A program made the position numbers and the translations under genes. Below the pieces are notes generated by a model. The model was not told where the DNA came from. It ran no database searches and saw only the letters and a list, made by a program, of their open reading frames with translations. 64,000 nt of DNA from Balneola sp. Lineage in GTDB: Bacteria > Bacteroidota > Rhodothermia > Balneolales > Balneolaceae. Of the stretch, positions 1 to 8,411 are shown piece by piece (within the stretch, counting starts at the first letter, position 1; every line of letters begins with the position of its first letter). The stretch spans positions 1 to 64,000 of the forward strand of contig NZQV01000005.1 in the NCBI GenBank assembly GCA_002696035.1, given 5' to 3'.

Positions 1-162
1 AGAAAATCCGGCAGCATCGTCTTCGGCGCGATTGATTCGCAGACCGGTTGACATACGTAACTGATTCTCTGATTGTGCCTTGTTTATTTTGTTAAGGGAT
101 AGCTGTGCGTCCAAAGACTGCACATTGGTATTTACTCTGTTTAGATCGCCAAAACTCGCCAT
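1..162 (-). CDS. Flagellin, N-terminal part (cut by window edge)
   Basis: The reverse strand reads open from an ATG at 162 to the window edge and gives 54 residues beginning MASFGDLNRVNTNVQSLDAQ. It contains the flagellin D0/D1 signature LRMSTGLRINRAEDDAAGFS, so this is the start of a second flagellin gene, the subunit of the extracellular filament. An AAAGGTG Shine-Dalgarno lies about 7 bases upstream of the ATG, and a sigma-28 promoter lies at 229-256. The gene is divergent from the flagellin at 585. The rest of the protein is outside the window. Confidence 0.93.
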   Translation of the reverse strand, partial: MASFGDLNRVNTNVQSLDAQLSLNKINKAQSENQLRMSTGLRINRAEDDAAGFS

Positions 163-228
163 AATGATTCACCTTTTGAGTTTGTTGTGGTTTCTTGCTT
201 TATGCTTTTTAGCGTTTGGTTACCACAG

Positions 229-256
229 TTATCGGGGGTGAATGGGCGGACTTAAG
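229..256 (-). promoter_or_regulatory. Sigma-28 promoter of left flagellin
   Basis: On the reverse strand CTTAAG (251-256) is followed after exactly 16 bases by CGATAA (229-234). In the enterobacterial FliA layout this is TTAAGTCC-N11-CCCGATAA. It leaves a leader of about 60 bases before the ATG at 162. Confidence 0.85.
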
Positions 257-510
257 TTTTTTTGAATTTTTATAAGAAAGATGAAATGGTGATTTGACGA
301 AAGGGCAATTCTTTGGGAATAGAGAAAATTTGCAACAGTAATATGAACCTCTGCATCAGAATGGATATACGGTCCAGTTAAAAAGCACAATACGATTCAT
401 CAGGTTTTGAATATTACATTTACATAAAAGAGACTATCTATTTCAATCTTCAATTCACTTATTAGCAAATCTTTGATCCACAGACAGGAAATGAAATTTA
501 AATATTTTTT

Positions 511-538
511 CTTAAGTCTCTGCTTTAGCTAACGATAA
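511..538 (+). promoter_or_regulatory. Sigma-28 promoter of flagellin at 585
   Basis: CTTAAG (511-516) and CGATAA (533-538) are separated by 16 bases, the same spacing as the other FliA-type promoters in the window. The expected leader is about 40 bases. Confidence 0.87.
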
Positions 539-584
539 AGATAGATATCAGACCATAGCAAATATCAAAATATTATCAGGGAAA

Positions 585-2432
585 ATGGTTTTTGGAGATA
601 TGAACCGCATTCGCACGAATAACTCGGGAATGCATGCACGACTTTCACAATATAAACTCAACATTCGTTTAGAAAATACGATGGCCCGGTTAAGTACCGG
701 AAAAAGGCTGAACAAAGCAGAAGACGGAGCCGCCGGCTTAAGTATCTCAAATAAATTAAGTGCCCGGCTTACAGGATTAAATTCCGCCTTAAATAACATT
801 GAACATTCCAAAGAAATACTATCTATTGCTGATACCTCCTATCAACAAACGGTTGATCAGCTTATAGAAATGAAATCCTTGGTCACCCGAGCAGTTAGCG
901 ATACGGTTGGGGAGGATGAAAAGGAATACCTTCTGATGCAGGTTGAAAAACTTGGAGATGAAATCAATTCAATTGCAAATCAGGCAGTTTACCAAGGTAC
1001 CGAACTGTTGAATGGCAAAGATGACGCCTTCATTCATCCTAAAAAATTAACCGCTATGACCGGAGAACGATCCGAAGACCTGCTATCTATGGAACTTCCT
1101 CCAGTAAATCTGACCAAACTGTTTGAAGGCTCCAATCATTTAATTGGCACAGGGAGCAGAAGTTATTTTTACAGTGAATTTTATGCCGGATTATGGAACA
1201 GACGTGAACCAGATCAACTCATGACCCAAACTGAGGGAATTACCAGCACGGCTGAATTAACAACAGATATCGGTGAAACAGCCAAAAAAATGGAAATCAC
1301 CGTTAATGGCACAACTACCTCACATAATATTGGTGATTTTACTGAAACACCAAGCAACTTGGACCTTCATAATATTTCTGCAGCCGTAAATAATGCTGGT
1401 ATAGCCAGATTGACTGCAGAAGTTGATTCCGGAGAAATTAAATGGACCAATAAGTCTGACCAGGATATTACGGTTGAAATCTTAAACAACACAGACAGTC
1501 CGGTTGGGATTGACCCTATAACAATTTCAGCCGCGGAAGTTATTGAGAAAGTCCGTGTTACCGTTGGTGGCACCCCGCAAGAAGCTGCTCTATCCACTCC
1601 TCAAGTAGGAGATCCCGATATCACCGTCTTTGCAGATGCTATTGAGAGTTTAAATATTGACGGTTTGTCTTCTTATGTGATAGATGAATATAATCCTGAT
1701 GAATTGGGCGTTCACAGTACAAGTTTTGAGGACATCGAAATTGAGTTTTTGAACAGCGACGGAAATGTAGCGGATGTAACTACTTTCAATATGTTATCAC
1801 CCAAAGCAAATCAGGTAACCGTAACGGGGCCGGACGGCAGCACCACTTCGCCGATTACGGAATATACCGGCTACCCCGATCCTGACTGGTACCCTCCGGT
1901 GGACGAATACATGCATGAATATGAACAAATCATCAACGACATGGAGGTTGAAGGATTCTGGGCTACTTATGATGAAGAGTTTCAGCGCTTGATCATCAAT
2001 AATGTAACGGAAGATGATTACACTCTTACCGTTGGAAGCGACACCCCTGGAACGCCCGGGATTTCCCCAAAAGTGTCAGAAGCACCGGATGAATTAATGC
2101 CTCAAGGGAAACTATATTTTGGTCGCGCTGGCAGTGATCTTGCCAGTGATGAGTCACTGCGTGTTTTCATGCGGGAATTGGATCACGCTATAGGTGATAT
2201 GACCGCCCACATGAATACCCTTGGAAGTATCCAACAAAGTCTGAATAGCCGACGAGAGCTGGTTTCTTCTTCCATCATCAGCAACAGCACGGCCCGAAGC
2301 CGAATCATAGATGCTGATTTTGCAAAAGAACAATCAAAACTGATTCGGCTGCAGATACTGCAACAAACAAACTCAGCCAGCCTCGCTCAGGCAAATATGG
2401 GGCCGAAATCTGTTTTGGGATTTTTGGAGTGA
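585..2432 (+). CDS. Large flagellin (615 aa)
   Basis: This is a filament subunit. Residues 1-145 form the conserved N-terminal D0/D1 helices (MARLSTGKRLNKAEDGAAGLSIS region) and the last 95 residues form the C-terminal helices, ending in SLAQANMGPKSVLGFLE. The 370 or so residues between are rich in Thr, Asp and Pro and should form surface-exposed D2/D3 domains. At 615 residues it is much longer than minimal flagellins of about 270. The ATG at 585 follows an AGGG purine tract and a sigma-28 promoter. The gene runs convergently into the putative flagellin-modifying gene at 2470-7632. The number of exposed Ser and Thr residues fits O-linked modification, but that is inference. Confidence 0.95.
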   Translation: MVFGDMNRIRTNNSGMHARLSQYKLNIRLENTMARLSTGKRLNKAEDGAAGLSISNKLSARLTGLNSALNNIEHSKEILSIADTSYQQTVDQLIEMKSLVTRAVSDTVGEDEKEYLLMQVEKLGDEINSIANQAVYQGTELLNGKDDAFIHPKKLTAMTGERSEDLLSMELPPVNLTKLFEGSNHLIGTGSRSYFYSEFYAGLWNRREPDQLMTQTEGITSTAELTTDIGETAKKMEITVNGTTTSHNIGDFTETPSNLDLHNISAAVNNAGIARLTAEVDSGEIKWTNKSDQDITVEILNNTDSPVGIDPITISAAEVIEKVRVTVGGTPQEAALSTPQVGDPDITVFADAIESLNIDGLSSYVIDEYNPDELGVHSTSFEDIEIEFLNSDGNVADVTTFNMLSPKANQVTVTGPDGSTTSPITEYTGYPDPDWYPPVDEYMHEYEQIINDMEVEGFWATYDEEFQRLIINNVTEDDYTLTVGSDTPGTPGISPKVSEAPDELMPQGKLYFGRAGSDLASDESLRVFMRELDHAIGDMTAHMNTLGSIQQSLNSRRELVSSSIISNSTARSRIIDADFAKEQSKLIRLQILQQTNSASLAQANMGPKSVLGFLE

Positions 2433-2469
2433 TATCCAACCAGTCTTAGGGGAAGCCGACACGTTTCTT

Positions 2470-5400
2470 TCAATCTTGATATTTATATATATAAAAATCA
2501 GCAAATGAGGTCTTTAACCCATCGCCATCAAAAGGATACTTATTTTTGATTTTTTTTATAAGCTTCCAATTTGGTTTATTGTCTCCAACCCATTTCGTAA
2601 ACTCACGATGCTTTACATGCACATTTTCAGTAGCTGAATCTTTATTAGAAGAGTATATAATTACTATTTTTCTCGAGGCATTAAATAATTCATTCATGTA
2701 ATCATAATAAACTTCTTCTTCTATTAAATGATAGATAACATCTAAAGACATTGAACAATCAGCAGTTTCTCCGTTATAATCATTAAGAACTTTGAATTCT
2801 TTTAATGCATCTCTATGATACAATCTTATACATTTCTCAACTGCCAATTCACTTACATCTATTCCCAGGTACTTGATAGGTTTAAAGTATTTAAGTTGAT
2901 TACCGTCTCCTGAACCAAATTCAATAATTGAGTTAATGTCATATTTCTCGATTATTGAATTAATAACTTCTGATTTAAACTGGGCTAATCTTCCATAGGA
3001 TCCAGCCCCAGAGTTACCTCCTTTTATATACCGGGACTTCCAATAATCTTTAGATGAAAATTTATCTTCTTTTTTATTAACCCTAAAGACACTCCCATAG
3101 AAGTTGGTTAAATTATTTATCTGTTCATCATTTTTTCCATTTACTAAATTCTCTTTCCACAACGTATTGTGATTTTCCTGCTTCCATTCTATAAGTTTAT
3201 GCTCGAAGCGGCTCACTTTGAATTTTCCACCATTCATTTTCACCATAAAATAGAGCCAAACATCATCTGCGGTGGGCGACAATCTTTGAAATAACTCAGT
3301 ATCAGTTACATCATTATGGAAAATCCCAGGGGGATAGAGGGTTCCCGCTCCTGAAGTAGGAAAATTCAATTCAGACGGTTCAAAACTTTCCCGATACTGC
3401 CATCCCCATTCCTTGTACGGTTTTAACTCTCCATTCTGTTTGAAAGATATTCTATGAGCTCTATGAGCTATCACCGTTTCATTATTCTCATAATCTCTTA
3501 CTAATCCTTCCACCCATCTTTTATTATAATACAGATCGTCATCTGCTGTAATGATAAAGGCATCAGGATGTAACTTTAATGTAGGAATGATCTTTTTATA
3601 GGATTTCAAGTCTTCACAAAACTGAATCTCTACTCCATATTCTTCAAATTGAAGAATTTCTTTGTCTAAAGCATTCTTATCTCCATTAGCAATCCACAAT
3701 ATAATTCTGTCTGGTTTTACTGTTTGATTTATTAGACTTAAGAGTGTAAGTGGTAAATTTTCGAACCGGTCAGGATAAGATGTAAATGAGACAATAAGTT
3801 CTCCAGGAAGATCATGTGAAAATGTTCTTTCTGGGCCATTCTTATTGATCATATTCACCATTGAATTGAAGTAACTACTTCGTTTCGAAGTGAAGGAGGT
3901 TTTTTTGAGATTAGTATCCTCCAAAAGATCACTAATACTACTAAAATTTTTCTCACCATCTTTTAAATACTGTGTTATTCTACTTGCCTGGTATACAATT
4001 TTACAAACCTCTGGATTCCCCTCCAACACCTCAATCAACTTCCGCTCCTGTGGACCACTCAAATACGTGGTCCAATCCTTGAGTAGGATCCAAGCTTCTA
4101 CGGTTTTCACCATCAGCCATTTGTTGACTTCAGTTTTGATAGCGGCTTTATCTTGCTCGGAAATCGGCAGCATAAATGGCAACTCCACATTCATGTTTTG
4201 CTGCCCCATATTGGTGGTTTCGATCAGCTTTTTCAGGATCTCGACCGCTTGCCCTCGTTTCCCTAACGCGTTTAGCGTACGCACCAGCGTGAATACCACC
4301 GAAGTACTGTTTCCTCCCTGATTGTATAAACCGATGAGGATCTGAGCTGCATTCAGTAATAAAACGGCCTTTTGGCTTCGTGGCTGTTCCAGATCTGAAT
4401 TTCGGACCTCAATTTGCTCCGCTGCGATCACATAATTCAGTGCCTGCAGGTAGAGATTGATCCCTTCAGAATCTCCGTGGTTTTCCCATTGCACAAATAA
4501 TTCGCTGGTCCACGGAAGATTCGATAGTTCGGTTTTCCACAGATCGTTCGCTGTTTGCTGTGCCTCCACAGTTTCATCGTGCAACCAGCCGTTTTCTTTG
4601 AGTTCATCAACTCGAGATTCATGCACGGCGATCAAGTTCTGCATATATGGATCTGCTCCGGCTTCCACGTCGTGTTGGGCAAGAATTCCAGGTCCGGGTA
4701 TGTATTCATAGAAAGCATATCCCAATTCAGATAAACTACCGATGAACGTGTTCGAATTCTTTTCGGTAATGGATAGCAAGAGCAGTGGTTTTTCTGTTTC
4801 CAGCAACTGCTTGCCTCCTTCCAAAGCTGAAGCTTCTTCACCGTTGATGTCTATTTTCATCACATCCACTGCCGGCTCACCTTCAAACTGCCACCAGCTA
4901 TCCAATGTAACCACCTGAACTTCTTCTTCACCGGATTCATCCAGCTTATTCATTTCGGGCGTTTCAGCTATTTCCCAGGTAGATTTTCCGGCTTTGGCTG
5001 CAACGGCTTTACTGATTATTTCCAGGTTTTCAAGACCATTTTCCAACTTACTTTTTTCAAGGTGGGATTTTGCGATCGCCCCCGGCTCAAAAGAATACAC
5101 CTTCCCTTCATTCCCTATCAGTTTGGCAGCAGGTAGAGCATAAACGCCAAATCCGGCTCCTATATCCACGAAATTCATTCCGGTTTTCAGGTAATCCCGA
5201 ATGAAATCCAGCTCATTTTCGTACCACTCGTTTTGCTCAAGCAGCACGTAGGGTGTCATCATTTTCAGGTCCGGCGGCGTGCAGATCGTGACACCATCTT
5301 TGGTCTTAATTTTATAGGTATCAGGCTCTTCCTGCTTTTTTGATGCCCCATTTTGGTGTGATGCGTGACCGTTTGAAGTGCCGTTTCCGTTGATAATATT

Positions 5401-7632
5401 CTTGGCTTTTTGTGCCACTTCCCTGGTCTCTTTTTTCAGGAAATCTGATTCAATCTCATCCACTTGCTCCATCGCATCTTTTCGTTTTTTGGAGCGATCA
5501 AGATCTTCTTCATTTATCGGAGTGACCTCAATATGATCTTGCCAATCACCTTCGGGAAGATTCTCTTCATAACCTTTCACACGCTGTGTCCACATTTCCC
5601 GGAATGCATTCGACAGATGGGCTCCAAATCGCTCGCCATCACAAACAGGAGAATTCGCCACTTTTTCGCGAATTCCGGTTCTGATCTCTGCAAGATTTCC
5701 GGTGTCGGATGCAAGCTCTACGGCTTTTTCGATATATTTGTCCCATGTATCGACGATCCACTCCGGGAATCCGGCATTTTGTAAATGTGTGGCTGAATGT
5801 CGCCCGGCAAAAGTAGGTCCGGGTTTGGTGATCACCGGAACGCCCATCCAAAGAGCCTCGCAGGTGGTCAGTCCACCCGAGTATGGCCACGGATCGAGCG
5901 CAATATCCACAGAATTGTAGCTTCCAAGCAGTTCATCATGCGGTGACTGCCCTTCAAACTTCAGTCTTTCTTCGGAGATGCCACACGCTTTCATAGTTTC
6001 AATAATGCGCTCGCGAAGGACTTCCGTATCGTATTGTTTGCTCTTCAGAAACAACTTACTTTTGGGTACCCGGTTCATGATCTCAGCCCACTTTTCCAGA
6101 ATCTCGTCGTTTACCTTCGTGGGATTGTTGAAGCATCCAAAGGTTATATAGTCCTTTTCTTTAGCGGGAAGTGCTGCTACATCAGGGGCGTATTCCGGCG
6201 GCAAGAAACAGATATAATCATCTGGCATGCGCACCAGTTTTTCGGTGTAAAATTCTTCTTCACCGGCAGGGGTTTCCTGATGGTCGGTGATCAAATAATC
6301 AACCGATTTCAATCCGGTCGTGTTAAACAAACCGCCCACCCATTTCACGATAACGGGAGTCGGTTCCAGAGCAACGGTTTTCAATCGCGTGTCGGCAGAG
6401 TGACCGGAAAGTTCCACCAGGATATCTATCTCATCTTCACGGATCATCCTGGCTATCACTTTATCATCATACCCGATCACGGACTGCCACTTGTCTGTAG
6501 CGGCGTGAATTTTTTTTGTGATCTGATCGTAGCGATTATGCGTAGTGTAGCAATAGGTTTCAAACTGATCTTTAGGCAGGTTTTCCAGCGCCTTGGTGAT
6601 CATCCAGCCCACGGGATGGGTTCGGAAACCGCCTGAAATAAATCCGACTCTTAGTTTCTTATCAACCGCAGTATTGAATGGAATTGGACGCGCAGGACGC
6701 TCAGCCGGGGCAAAATTCTGGTCCCACAGTTTATGCTCCTCAAAGATCTCCTCTTTTGTGCTTTTGGGATTGTAATGCAGTCCCATCAGGTAATTTGAAA
6801 GCGACTCAAATTCGGTTGGAGCATCCTCAAATGCCTGTAGATAATTTTTTTCTGATTCTTCAAATTCCCCCAATTCCTGCATGCAGAGCGCATAATTCAT
6901 CCGTGCACCTGCCATTTTGGGATACTGTTCTATCAATCGCTTATACAGCTCGATCGCCTTTTCATAATTTCCCTCATGTTTATGCAGCTCTGCCAGCAAC
7001 ACTTTGGCTGGCACATTTCGAGGCTCCAGCGAAAGCACTTCATAGATCGTGTCCTCAGATTCGCGATATTTATTCTGTTTCTTCAGAATATCGGCCTTTG
7101 CCAGATAGGCATTCAGATAGCCCTTATCGATCTTTAAAGTAATGTTGAACAACTCGAGTGCTTTGTTGAGATCGCCCTGATCATTGTAGATCTCTCCGAT
7201 CCTGTAGGCCACACTCGCACTGGAATTATCAATTTGATTGGCTTTTTGAAAGCACTTCAGGGCATCATCCAGTTTGGCCTGTGCCCGATACAATGATCCT
7301 AAATGCAGCCATCCTTTAAAGAATTCCGGATTTCGGTCCAGCGCTTTATTCGCATACTCTTCCGACTCTTCATACTGCCCCATATTAAAATAGCAGATGG
7401 AGATAGCATGATATGTTTCCGGCTCATCACTTCCCTGACTTAATGCTTCGTTCAAAAACGAAAGGGCCATGCCATACTCCCCCTTTTGCACAAAGGCGAT
7501 CCCTGAAAAATGGAAGGCCGGCCAGGGCGCATTTTTCTTATTTACGATGGGCTGCAACAGCTTCATTGCCTCATCCGTTTTCGGCTTTTTTAAATTGAGC
7601 AGGGCCTGGGCTTTTGCGAGATTTGCTTTCAA
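2470..7632 (-). CDS. Multi-domain TPR/OGT-like glycosyltransferase, FkbM methyltransferase, GT-A and methyltransferase fusion
   Basis: The 1720 residues divide into: TPR repeats (about 1-300); a GT41/SPINDLY-like O-GlcNAc-transferase domain (about 327-690; VGFISGGFRTHPVG, SGHSADTR, YSGGLTTCEALWMGVPV); a low-complexity Asn/Gly linker (745-770); a FkbM-type SAM methyltransferase (about 770-960; VDIGAGFGVY at 821-830); a helical region (1010-1240); a GT-A glycosyltransferase (about 1277-1500) with a DDD motif at 1364-1366; and a class I methyltransferase (about 1530-1720; IIEFGSGDGNQ at 1569-1579). It most likely glycosylates and methylates flagellin in the cytoplasm before export; acceptor and sugar are unknown. 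The start is a TTG without a clear Shine-Dalgarno, since an in-frame TGA lies three codons upstream; Met22 is an alternative. A sigma-54 promoter lies at 7733-7748. The last 500 or so residues are encoded by clearly more AT-rich DNA. Confidence 0.88.
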   Translation of the reverse strand: MKANLAKAQALLNLKKPKTDEAMKLLQPIVNKKNAPWPAFHFSGIAFVQKGEYGMALSFLNEALSQGSDEPETYHAISICYFNMGQYEESEEYANKALDRNPEFFKGWLHLGSLYRAQAKLDDALKCFQKANQIDNSSASVAYRIGEIYNDQGDLNKALELFNITLKIDKGYLNAYLAKADILKKQNKYRESEDTIYEVLSLEPRNVPAKVLLAELHKHEGNYEKAIELYKRLIEQYPKMAGARMNYALCMQELGEFEESEKNYLQAFEDAPTEFESLSNYLMGLHYNPKSTKEEIFEEHKLWDQNFAPAERPARPIPFNTAVDKKLRVGFISGGFRTHPVGWMITKALENLPKDQFETYCYTTHNRYDQITKKIHAATDKWQSVIGYDDKVIARMIREDEIDILVELSGHSADTRLKTVALEPTPVIVKWVGGLFNTTGLKSVDYLITDHQETPAGEEEFYTEKLVRMPDDYICFLPPEYAPDVAALPAKEKDYITFGCFNNPTKVNDEILEKWAEIMNRVPKSKLFLKSKQYDTEVLRERIIETMKACGISEERLKFEGQSPHDELLGSYNSVDIALDPWPYSGGLTTCEALWMGVPVITKPGPTFAGRHSATHLQNAGFPEWIVDTWDKYIEKAVELASDTGNLAEIRTGIREKVANSPVCDGERFGAHLSNAFREMWTQRVKGYEENLPEGDWQDHIEVTPINEEDLDRSKKRKDAMEQVDEIESDFLKKETREVAQKAKNIINGNGTSNGHASHQNGASKKQEEPDTYKIKTKDGVTICTPPDLKMMTPYVLLEQNEWYENELDFIRDYLKTGMNFVDIGAGFGVYALPAAKLIGNEGKVYSFEPGAIAKSHLEKSKLENGLENLEIISKAVAAKAGKSTWEIAETPEMNKLDESGEEEVQVVTLDSWWQFEGEPAVDVMKIDINGEEASALEGGKQLLETEKPLLLLSITEKNSNTFIGSLSELGYAFYEYIPGPGILAQHDVEAGADPYMQNLIAVHESRVDELKENGWLHDETVEAQQTANDLWKTELSNLPWTSELFVQWENHGDSEGINLYLQALNYVIAAEQIEVRNSDLEQPRSQKAVLLLNAAQILIGLYNQGGNSTSVVFTLVRTLNALGKRGQAVEILKKLIETTNMGQQNMNVELPFMLPISEQDKAAIKTEVNKWLMVKTVEAWILLKDWTTYLSGPQERKLIEVLEGNPEVCKIVYQASRITQYLKDGEKNFSSISDLLEDTNLKKTSFTSKRSSYFNSMVNMINKNGPERTFSHDLPGELIVSFTSYPDRFENLPLTLLSLINQTVKPDRIILWIANGDKNALDKEILQFEEYGVEIQFCEDLKSYKKIIPTLKLHPDAFIITADDDLYYNKRWVEGLVRDYENNETVIAHRAHRISFKQNGELKPYKEWGWQYRESFEPSELNFPTSGAGTLYPPGIFHNDVTDTELFQRLSPTADDVWLYFMVKMNGGKFKVSRFEHKLIEWKQENHNTLWKENLVNGKNDEQINNLTNFYGSVFRVNKKEDKFSSKDYWKSRYIKGGNSGAGSYGRLAQFKSEVINSIIEKYDINSIIEFGSGDGNQLKYFKPIKYLGIDVSELAVEKCIRLYHRDALKEFKVLNDYNGETADCSMSLDVIYHLIEEEVYYDYMNELFNASRKIVIIYSSNKDSATENVHVKHREFTKWVGDNKPNWKLIKKIKNKYPFDGDGLKTSFADFYIYKYQD

Positions 7633-7732
7633 AATAGGTCAGGTTTGGTGAACATTCTTTGGGGTGAACCGATCCGAAATCGAATTCAACTTCAACCCAA
7701 TGGATTTCTTTGTGTATTTCTGACCGACATTT

Positions 7733-7748
7733 TGCAAATAGGATGCCA
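7733..7748 (-). promoter_or_regulatory. Sigma-54 promoter of the flagellin-modification gene
   Basis: The reverse strand reads TGGCATCCTATTTGCA, which has the GG-N10-GC spacing and the TTGCA -12 box of RpoN promoters. The leader to the TTG at 7632 would be about 90 bases. Confidence 0.82.
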
Positions 7749-7964
7749 CCACAGATCGATGCCTCTGATCTTAAAAATCAGCTCTTTTTTATGATCTCAT
7801 CAATAATTATTGACGCAAATATTTCCAAAGACGGCAAAATTTTCCTGCCTCCGAACCGCTTTTTGCTCCTCTATTCAGCCCTGAAACGCTTCCCTTGTTC
7901 AAAAAAAATTGGCCTGACTCCTACAAAAGGGGTTCTGCATAGACTTATCTGCACTTTTACCGTA

Positions 7965-7993
7965 CTTAAGAAAAAATCAGAAATAGCCGATAA
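7965..7993 (+). promoter_or_regulatory. Sigma-28 promoter of fliS-fliD
   Basis: CTTAAG (7965-7970) and CGATAA (7988-7993) are separated by 17 bases; the -10 is a full GCCGATAA. It lies just upstream of a sigma-54 promoter, so fliS-fliD appears to have dual control. Confidence 0.78.
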
Positions 7994-7997
7994 CCTC

Positions 7998-8014
7998 ATG
8001 GCATACTAATTGCA
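7998..8014 (+). promoter_or_regulatory. Sigma-54 promoter of fliS-fliD
   Basis: The sequence ATGGCATACTAATTGCA has GG-N10-GC spacing and near-consensus -24 and -12 boxes. It starts 5 bases after the sigma-28 -10 box and about 65 bases before the fliS ATG. Confidence 0.82.
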
Positions 8015-8078
8015 GTTTTCAGCCCTGTAGATTTGCAGGAACGACTGCATATTCAACACCCAACAAATAATATTCGAT

Positions 8079-8390
8079 ATGGAGAATGCACAACTTGCTT
8101 ACCAGAAACAATCGGTAATGGATGCATCGCCACTTAAGTTAGTGGTTAAGATGTATGATCTTGCCATTCAGGCATCTTACCGTGAGGATAATCAGAAAGT
8201 GCGGGATATTTTATCCACGCTTATAGCCGGACTCGATTTCGAGCACAAACCGGCCGATCAGTTGTTTGAGCTGTACCGCTATTGTCAGGAGCTGGCCCGT
8301 AAAGGTAAGTTTGAGGAATTCCGCGAGATCCTGGAACCTCTCCGCGACACCTGGGAAGAAGCCGCTAACCAAGCCATCGCTGCCAAGTAA
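8079..8390 (+). CDS. fliS: FliS-like flagellin export chaperone
   Basis: This 103-residue all-helical protein begins with the FliS pattern YQKQSVMDASPLKLVVKMYDLAI. FliS binds the C-terminal helix of flagellin in the cytoplasm and prevents premature assembly. It is slightly shorter than the usual 120-130 residues. It lies directly upstream of fliD, its common partner in operons, and behind tandem sigma-28 and sigma-54 promoters. Confidence 0.85.
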   Translation: MENAQLAYQKQSVMDASPLKLVVKMYDLAIQASYREDNQKVRDILSTLIAGLDFEHKPADQLFELYRYCQELARKGKFEEFREILEPLRDTWEEAANQAIAAK

Positions 8391-8411
8391 TCTTGATTTA
8401 ACCACAGAGCT

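Larger units (their letters stand above)
163..584. other. Divergent flagellin intergenic region
   Basis: This stretch of about 420 bases has no credible gene. It is AT-rich and holds two outward-facing sigma-28 promoters, one for each flagellin (229-256 and 511-538). Nothing else is recognised between them. Confidence 0.7.
7633..8078. other. Divergent control region between the modification gene and fliS
   Basis: About 445 bases with no supported gene. It holds a reverse sigma-54 promoter (7733-7748) for the 1720-residue gene and tandem forward sigma-28 and sigma-54 promoters (7965-8014) for fliS-fliD. A 99-codon open frame at 7710-8009 crosses these promoters and is judged spurious. Confidence 0.7.

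Noticed and set aside
7710-8009. 99-codon open frame upstream of fliS
   Set aside because: It crosses three promoter elements, has no recognisable features and no good ribosome binding site.
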